DNA of 20,371 nt from contig CAYMSA010000028.1 of NCBI GenBank assembly GCA_964392965.1, positions 1-20,371 of the forward strand, given 5' to 3'. The position numbers and the translations under genes are program-made. Within the stretch, counting starts at the first letter, position 1; each line of letters begins with the position of its first letter. The notes beneath the pieces are model-generated. The model had not been told where the DNA came from. It saw nothing but the letters and a program-made list of their open reading frames with translations, and searched no databases. Positions 15,630 to 20,371 of the stretch are shown here, piece by piece. This DNA comes from CAYMSA01 sp964392965. GTDB lineage: Bacteria; Actinomycetota; Coriobacteriia; Anaerosomatales; Anaerosomataceae.

Positions 15630-15803
15630 GACGAGATCGGTCAGGGGCTGCACGGCCTGGGCACCGGGAGCTCCAGCGCCTCCGACCGCCGTCAGCCATC
15701 CGCCGAGCGCCACGCCGAGCGCCACGCCGATGCCCCACGTCGCCGCCCAGAACACGGCCGCGCCGGGCCGGAAGCGGCGTTCATGCCCCGCCTGCGCGCT
15801 CAT
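15528..15803 (-). CDS. Small two-helix membrane protein downstream of xerD (hypothetical)
   Basis: A 91-residue frame from ATG at 15803 (MSAQAGHERRF), two bases after the xerD stop. An in-frame ATG at 15812 would overlap xerD by eight bases. It has a basic N-terminus and two hydrophobic helices, about AAVFWAATWGIGVALGVALG and LVLLPAAAFGVVFVVHFGA, joined by a Gly/Ala/Pro loop, with a short basic tail. Third codon positions are strongly G or C. It is probably the last gene of the pyrG-xerD run. The 3' third overlaps the plus-strand small membrane gene. No family is recognised. The open frame continues upstream to 16067, but that part is the antisense-type shadow of xerD. Confidence 0.55.
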   Translation of the reverse strand: MSAQAGHERRFRPGAAVFWAATWGIGVALGVALGGWLTAVGGAGAPGAQAVQPLTDLVLLPAAAFGVVFVVHFGAQVVAALIRGRSHDPAQ

Positions 15804-15804
15804 G

Positions 15805-16719
15805 CTAGCCATGACGCACGCGGGCGCGGGGATGCGTGGTGAGGTACTCCTCGCGGATGTGCGAGCGGTCCACATGCGTGTAGACCTGCGTCGTGCTGAT
15901 GTCCGCATGGCCGAGCATCTGCTGCAGGGCGCGCAGATCGGCGCCTCCCTGGAGCATGTGGGTCGCATAGGAGTGCCGGAGCGTATGCGGGTGGAGATCG
16001 GCGATTCCCGCCTCACGTCCGCGCGTACGCACGATGCCGAAGACGGCCTGGCGCGAGATCCTGCCACCCCGGACGTTCAGAAACACCGCCCGGGGGTCCT
16101 GTCGCAGGGCCGACTTCTTGGGATGCAGGCGCTGACGCCCGCGCTCGAGATACTCCTGCACCGCGGCCTCCGCCGCACCGGCGATGGGTACGACCCGTTC
16201 CTTATCGCCCTTGCCGACGATGCGCAGGAAGCCGGAAGACGTGTCGATGTCGAGCAGGTCGAGACCGGTGAGCTCACTCACCCGCAGGCCGCAGCCGTAC
16301 AGCACCTCGAGCAGTGCGCGATCGCGCAGTCCGGCCGGCCCCTCCGGATAGGGCAGCGAGAGTAGACGGTCCATGTCCTCGATCGAGACGACGTCGGGCA
16401 GGCGCTCGGGCACCTTGGGAAGCGCGATGTCGACCGTCGGATGAAGTTTCGTGTAGCCCTCGCGCACGAGGAACGTGTGGAAGCTCTTGATGGCCGCGAC
16501 CTTGCGCTCGATCGTGCTCGGCGCGAGACCGCGTGACTGAAGCGTACCCATGAAAGCGACGATGTCGTCCCTGGCCGCTGACAGCACGTCGACACCACGC
16601 TCCGTGAGGTGCGCGCAGTACGCCCGCAGGTCACACCCGTAGGCGAGGATCGTGTGACCCGACGCCCCGCGTTCGACCGCGAGATAGCCGAGATAGTCAT
16701 CGATGAGTGCACGGCTCAT
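15805..16719 (-). CDS. xerD: Tyrosine recombinase XerD
   Basis: A 304-residue site-specific recombinase of the XerC/XerD type, which resolves chromosome dimers at dif. The N-terminal SAM-like DNA-binding domain (about 1-90) has the usual DYLGYLAVERG...T..AY..DL pattern. The catalytic domain has R146 (YGCGLRVSEL), K170 (VGKGDKERVVP), H245 and R248 (HPHTLRHSYATHML), H271 (MLGHADISTTQ) and the nucleophile Y280 (VYTHVD), all at normal spacing. Full-length match to XerD housekeeping enzymes, with no phage genes or attachment sites nearby, argues against an integrase of a mobile element. Only weak ribosome-binding sequence precedes the ATG; a -10-like TAGTAT lies six bases upstream (separate entry). 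It is next to a DUF3866 gene. Confidence 0.92.
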   Translation of the reverse strand: MSRALIDDYLGYLAVERGASGHTILAYGCDLRAYCAHLTERGVDVLSAARDDIVAFMGTLQSRGLAPSTIERKVAAIKSFHTFLVREGYTKLHPTVDIALPKVPERLPDVVSIEDMDRLLSLPYPEGPAGLRDRALLEVLYGCGLRVSELTGLDLLDIDTSSGFLRIVGKGDKERVVPIAGAAEAAVQEYLERGRQRLHPKKSALRQDPRAVFLNVRGGRISRQAVFGIVRTRGREAGIADLHPHTLRHSYATHMLQGGADLRALQQMLGHADISTTQVYTHVDRSHIREEYLTTHPRARVRHG

Positions 16720-16725
16720 GCCTGA

Positions 16726-16755
16726 ATACTAGCGCATGGTGCGCGGGTCCGTCAT
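16726..16755 (-). promoter_or_regulatory. Candidate leaderless promoter of xerD
   Basis: On the minus strand ATGACG (16755-16750) and TAGTAT (16731-16726) are each four-of-six matches to consensus, spaced 18 nt apart. The -10 ends six bases before the xerD ATG, so transcription would start at or next to the start codon. Leaderless messages of this geometry are common in Actinomycetota. It sits in the 32-nt gap after the DUF3866 gene. It is a short motif match without experimental support. Confidence 0.4.
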
Positions 16756-17834
16756 CGCCCGGACGTCCGGTCGGCAGCGACCTCCCCGGCCGCGGCGGCG
16801 GCGAGGAAGAACGCGGGGTCGTCCTCAGGCCCCCGGCCCATCGACCTGAGCGCCACTCCCCTGCAGTCGGGAAGGAAGCCGGTCCCCGCAAGACACCGCT
16901 CGTGCCGCTCCCAGATGCCCGCCGCCACGAGCGCCTCGTCCACGCGTGAGGCCTCCGGCCCGGGAAGTCTCGGCACGGCGACTCGGGCAGGTGCGAGCGC
17001 CACATCACGCAGGGCGGTGAGCGTCTGATGGCTCACCGGAACGTGCCGGTCGCGTGCGTCAGCGAAGGAGAGTCGCAGCACGGCGATGGGCGTGCCGCCC
17101 ACGGCCGCGGCCGCGTTCACGGCTTCGCCCTGCGCGATGCCGCCGTGACCGAACGGCGTGGCAGTGCCCGGAATACCCGGGCCGATCGCCACAACGGCGA
17201 CGTCCGCGTCCGCCACATGACGGGCCGCGATGAGTCCCGAGTGCAGGGTCACCGCCTCGATGGCGCCGCCGAACGCCTGTCCGGTCGTGACCGTGCCGTC
17301 GATGAGGCCGGCTGCGAGCAGCTGCGGGACCGTGCGCGATACGGCGAGCGGCAGCGAGGCCGCGTCGGACATCACGTATACCACGCGCAGCCCGGGTTGT
17401 CGCGCCTTGATCGCAGCCGCCACGGGGGCGACCTGGCTGTGGAGGCCGCAGCACACGACCGGCATCCTGCCGACGTGACGCGCGGTCGCCATCACCGCGT
17501 GGTGCCGGCTCGCCTCCTCCTCCACGACCGTGAAATCGCGCTGCAGCGGCGTGTACCGGAGCTTCATGAGATGGCCCGGGGCCGGGTCGTCGAGCGACAC
17601 GCCGACGCCTTCGCGTGCGACGACGAAGTGCTCACCGCCGGTACCGAGCCCCCGGTCCACCGCGGTCGTGTTGCAGAGCACGCGTTCGCCGCAACGACAG
17701 GTTCCCGTGAGCGAGGGATAGCAGAGTGCGGTACCGGAGGCGACACCTATCCCTTCGGGAAACGAGACCCGGAGCCGCTGAACGGCGGGGTCGTCCTCGA
17801 GGACTTCCTCGACCGCGCCCCAGACGAGACGCAT
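16752..17834 (-). CDS. DUF3866 family protein
   Basis: A 360-residue, apparently soluble protein. Characteristic conserved blocks are LNTTA-like CNTTAVDRGLGTGGEHFVVA (54-73), GHLMKLRYTPLQ (87-98), GLHSQVAPVAAA (130-141), RVVYVMSDAASLPLAVS (150-166), TTGQAFGGAIEAVT (183-196), AIGPGIPGTATPFGHGG (216-232) and LRLSFADARDRHVPVSHQ (253-270). These fit the DUF3866 family as I know it, which has no assigned function. This member has eight cysteines: C38, C46, C48, C54, C128, C129, C314 and C324. It starts with ATG four bases after the peptidase stop and lies between that gene and xerD. Co-location with xerD and pyrG probably reflects conserved gene order more than a shared pathway. Confidence 0.8.
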   Translation of the reverse strand: MRLVWGAVEEVLEDDPAVQRLRVSFPEGIGVASGTALCYPSLTGTCRCGERVLCNTTAVDRGLGTGGEHFVVAREGVGVSLDDPAPGHLMKLRYTPLQRDFTVVEEEASRHHAVMATARHVGRMPVVCCGLHSQVAPVAAAIKARQPGLRVVYVMSDAASLPLAVSRTVPQLLAAGLIDGTVTTGQAFGGAIEAVTLHSGLIAARHVADADVAVVAIGPGIPGTATPFGHGGIAQGEAVNAAAAVGGTPIAVLRLSFADARDRHVPVSHQTLTALRDVALAPARVAVPRLPGPEASRVDEALVAAGIWERHERCLAGTGFLPDCRGVALRSMGRGPEDDPAFFLAAAAAGEVAADRTSGR

Positions 17835-17838
17835 CGGA

Positions 17839-18945
17839 TCAGTCCGCCGCAGTCCGGGCGAGGGCGAGCAACAGCTCCACCATACGATCGAGCTCGGCGA
17901 CCGCCAGCTCCTCTTCGACCGAGTGGACCTTCGTCATGCCGCAGGAGAGCACGAGCGTCTCGACGCCGAGTCCGGCGATCACGTTCGCGTCGCTGCCACC
18001 ACCCGTCCGGAAGCAGCGGGGCTCGATGCCCGCCTCACGGCACGCCCGCTCGAGCAGCCCAACCGCGGGCGCCGACTCATCGACCGAGAAGCCGCCGTAC
18101 GCGAGCTCCCAGGTGACGTCGACCATGCCGCCATGGACCCGGGCGCCCTCGTGAAGCGCCACATCGAGTCCGGCGCGGACCTCCTCGGCCCGCGCGGGAT
18201 CGAGCGAGCGGCACTCCCCCGTCACCGTGCATTGCGGCGCGACGACGTTCGTCGCCGTCCCGCCTGCGATGGTGCCGATGTTCGCCGTCGTCTGTCCGTC
18301 GATGCGTCCGAGGTGCATGCGATCGATCGCCGCGCTCGCCATACGGATGGCCGAGACACCCTGCTCGGGCTCGAGCCCCGCGTGCGCCGCACGGCCGGTG
18401 AACACGGCCTCGAACGTGTAGTGGGTGGGCGCTCCGATGACGATACCACCCACCGGCCCATCGCCGTCGAGCACGAGACACAGGTCGGCTGCGGCATCAT
18501 CGGCCGTGAGTGCCTTGGCGCCGAGGAGGCCCTCTTCCTCGCCGACCGTGAGGATGATGCGCAGCTCGGGATGTGCGGTCTCGCCCTCGTGCAGACGCCG
18601 GACCGTCTCGATGATCGCGGCGATGCCCGCCTTGTCGTCGCCACCGAGGACCGTCTCGCCGGCGCTGCGGACCACGCCGTCCGTGATGACGGGCTCGACG
18701 CCCTCGCACGGCTGTACGCAGTCCATGTGCGCCGAGAGCGCGATCACCGGTCCGGGGGCCGTGCCGGGCAGCGTGGCAAGCAGATTGCCGGTGTCCGAGC
18801 CGGTGCCCTCACGCGAATCGTCGAAACGTACGTCGCACCCGGCCTCTTCGAGTGCGGCTGCGACGTATGCGGCGACGGCGGCCTCACGGCGAGTGGGGCT
18901 CGTTATCCGCACGAGATCGAGGAACGTGTCGAGCACCCGCGACAT
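17839..18945 (-). CDS. M20-family zinc peptidase (PepT-like)
   Basis: A 368-residue cytoplasmic di-zinc hydrolase, probably an aminotripeptidase or similar exopeptidase. Predicted metal ligands are H73 (SAHMDCV), bridging D103 (GGDDKAG), E137 (GEEEGLLGAK, with E136 as general base), D160 (LVLDGDG) and H341 (TKVHSVEEE). The dimerisation or lid domain lies around 172-285 with the family sequence GRAAHAGLEPEQGVSAI. The GGDDKAGIAAI and HSVEEE motifs favour the PepT-like M20 group over M42, but the substrate cannot be read from sequence. The chosen ATG at 18945 lies one base after the pyrG stop with AAAGG upstream. A longer open frame to 19152 only overlaps pyrG and is rejected. Confidence 0.88.
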   Translation of the reverse strand: MSRVLDTFLDLVRITSPTRREAAVAAYVAAALEEAGCDVRFDDSREGTGSDTGNLLATLPGTAPGPVIALSAHMDCVQPCEGVEPVITDGVVRSAGETVLGGDDKAGIAAIIETVRRLHEGETAHPELRIILTVGEEEGLLGAKALTADDAAADLCLVLDGDGPVGGIVIGAPTHYTFEAVFTGRAAHAGLEPEQGVSAIRMASAAIDRMHLGRIDGQTTANIGTIAGGTATNVVAPQCTVTGECRSLDPARAEEVRAGLDVALHEGARVHGGMVDVTWELAYGGFSVDESAPAVGLLERACREAGIEPRCFRTGGGSDANVIAGLGVETLVLSCGMTKVHSVEEELAVAELDRMVELLLALARTAAD

Positions 18946-18946
18946 C

Positions 18947-20371
18947 TCAGGCCTTTCTGTTGGCACGATATGCGATCGCCGCGCCGATGAAATCGCGGAA
19001 GAGCGGTGCCGGGCGCGTGGGACGGCTCTTGAACTCGGGGTGGCCCTGACTGCCGACGAACCACGGGTGGTCGGGGAGCTCCACCATCTCGACGAGACGG
19101 CCGTCGGGCGAAAGACCGGAGATGACGAGACCGGCCTCCTCGAGGCGGTCACGGTACGAATTGTTCACTTCATAGCGATGCCGGTGCCGCTCGGTGATCA
19201 CGTCGGCGCCGTAGGCCGCGTAGCTCTTCGTGCCGGGGACGACGGTGCACGGATACGAGCCGAGGCGCATGGTGCCGCCCACGTCATGGACGTCGTGCTG
19301 ATCGGCCATGATGTCGATGACCGGATCGGACGTCTCAGTATCGAACTCGGCGGAGTTTGCGGCAGGCAGGCCCGCCATGTGCCGGGCGAACTCGACGACC
19401 GCCACCTGCATGCCAAGGCACACGCCGAGATACGGAACGCCGTTCTCCCGTGCCCACCGGGCCGCGCAGACCTTACCTTCGATGCCGCGGATGCCGAAGC
19501 CGCCGGGCACGAGGATGCCGTCGAAGTCCGCCAGGCTGCTCTCGACCTCGGCGGGGCTCAGGCTTTCGGCGTCGAGCCAGTGTACGTTCACCTTGCGCCC
19601 GTGGAATATGCCCGCGTGATCGAGCGCCTCGTTGACCGACAGATACGCGTCGGGCAGCGCGACATACTTGCCGACGAGCGCGATGTCCACCGTATCGGCG
19701 AGCGAGCGGCTCTGACGGAGGAAGTCGCGCCACTCCTCGAGATGGAGCTCACCACAGTCGAGCTCGAGACGCTCGATGACCATCGTGTCGAGGCCCTGCT
19801 CGTGCACGGTGAGCGGGACTTCGTAGATCGAGGCCGCGTCGGGCGTGGAGACGACGGCCCTCGCGTCCACGTCGCAGAAGAGGGCGATCTTGCGTCGGAT
19901 GCCCGCATCGATGGGACGATCGGAGCGACACACTATGAAGTCGGGCTGGATACCGAGCGAGCGGAGCTCCTTGACCGAGTGCTGCGTCGGCTTCGTCTTG
20001 AGCTCACCGGACGCGGCGATGTAGGGCACGAGCGTCACGTGGATGTAGCACACGTTCTCGCGGCCGAGATCCTTACGCAGCTGCCGGATCGCCTCGAGGA
20101 ACGGCAGCGACTCGATGTCGCCCACGGTACCGCCGACCTCGGTGATGATGACGTCTGCCTCGGTCTGCGCCGCGAGGCGGACGATGCGGCCCTTGATCTC
20201 GTTGGTGACGTGCGGAATGACCTGCACCGTCGCCCCGAGGTAGTCACCGCGCCGCTCGGACGTGACGATCTGCTGGTAGACCGATCCAGCCGTCACGCTG
20301 CAGTCCCGCGTGAGCGACTCGTCGATGAAGCGCTCGTAGTGGCCGAGGTCGAGGTCGGTCTCGGCGCCGTC
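18947..20371 (-). CDS. pyrG: CTP synthase PyrG (N-terminus beyond window)
   Basis: The visible 474 residues cover most of the roughly 540-residue CTP synthase, which aminates UTP to CTP with ATP and glutamine. The frame continues to the right edge, where it reads DGAETDLDLGHYERFID, so the true start lies outside. The synthase domain shows RRGDYLGATVQVIPHVTNEIK, ITEVGGTVGDIESLPFLEA and LVPYIAASGELKTKPTQHSV. The class I glutaminase domain shows GGFGIRGIEGK and LGVCLGMQ with the nucleophilic Cys. HRHRYEVNN and HPEFKSRPTRPAPLF supply the His-Glu of the triad. It ends one base before the peptidase ATG, so it is probably the upstream gene of a pyrG, peptidase, DUF3866 operon. Confidence 0.97.
   Translation of the reverse strand, partial: DGAETDLDLGHYERFIDESLTRDCSVTAGSVYQQIVTSERRGDYLGATVQVIPHVTNEIKGRIVRLAAQTEADVIITEVGGTVGDIESLPFLEAIRQLRKDLGRENVCYIHVTLVPYIAASGELKTKPTQHSVKELRSLGIQPDFIVCRSDRPIDAGIRRKIALFCDVDARAVVSTPDAASIYEVPLTVHEQGLDTMVIERLELDCGELHLEEWRDFLRQSRSLADTVDIALVGKYVALPDAYLSVNEALDHAGIFHGRKVNVHWLDAESLSPAEVESSLADFDGILVPGGFGIRGIEGKVCAARWARENGVPYLGVCLGMQVAVVEFARHMAGLPAANSAEFDTETSDPVIDIMADQHDVHDVGGTMRLGSYPCTVVPGTKSYAAYGADVITERHRHRYEVNNSYRDRLEEAGLVISGLSPDGRLVEMVELPDHPWFVGSQGHPEFKSRPTRPAPLFRDFIGAAIAYRANRKA

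Noticed and set aside
15813..16067. Upstream extension of the small membrane ORF behind xerD
   Set aside because: Cys/Arg/Ser-rich shadow of the xerD 3' region. The hydrophobic, plausible part starts at the ATGs near the xerD stop.
15805..16719. Tyrosine recombinase as a sign of a prophage or integrative element
   Set aside because: Sequence and length fit housekeeping XerD. It sits among core genes with no att-like repeats, tRNA, phage or cargo genes nearby.
18946..19152. Upstream extension of the M20 peptidase frame
   Set aside because: It overlaps pyrG in another frame with Ser/Arg-rich sequence. The ATG at 18945 has a ribosome site and family-like N-terminus.
1..20371. CRISPR array, tRNA/rRNA, insertion sequence, riboswitch or new defence system
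   Set aside because: The window was scanned for repeated units, tRNA-like folds and transposase motifs. Nearly all sequence is explained by core cell wall, division, nucleotide and small envelope genes.

Overview
The window is GC-rich (roughly two-thirds G+C by eye) and almost fully coding. It looks like a core chromosomal region of a bacterium with meso-diaminopimelate peptidoglycan, because MurE carries the DNPR specificity motif. Gene order, GC content, frequent GTG starts (plus one TTG start) and a possible leaderless promoter suggest an Actinomycetota member, perhaps a Coriobacteriia-type lineage. That placement is inference; no 16S or other phylogenetic marker was compared.

Positions 1-14207, minus strand: a complete division and cell wall (dcw) cluster, read right to left: mraZ, rsmH, an ftsL-like gene, ftsI (class B PBP), murE, murF, mraY, murD, ftsW, murG, murC, murB, then the first codons of a probable ftsQ cut by the window edge. 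Most junctions overlap by a few bases or abut, so the cluster is probably one translationally coupled operon. It starts at a promoter upstream of mraZ whose spacer contains AGTGG repeats that look like a MraZ operator. MurB and MurC start the UDP-MurNAc-peptide, MurD, MurE and MurF build its stem, MraY and MurG make lipid I and lipid II, and FtsW with FtsI polymerises and crosslinks it at the septum. The FtsL-like and FtsQ-like proteins would form the divisome scaffold.

Positions 14208-15629, plus strand: a divergent pair, a DUF4349 lipoprotein followed by a small two-helix membrane protein. Positions 15528-20371, minus strand: pyrG (5' end cut by the window edge), an M20-family zinc peptidase, a DUF3866 protein, xerD, and a second small two-helix membrane protein. 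The two small membrane genes converge and overlap by about 100 bp.

I found no phage, insertion sequence, CRISPR array, RNA gene or obvious undescribed defence or metabolic system. The most unusual items are an in-frame, codon-atypical, hairpin-containing insert of about 84 bp inside rsmH, the mraZ promoter and operator layout, the 89-nt ftsW/murG overlap, the convergent overlap of two membrane ORFs, a cysteine-rich DUF3866 protein, and an anomalous 115-nt gap before the ftsQ-like start.
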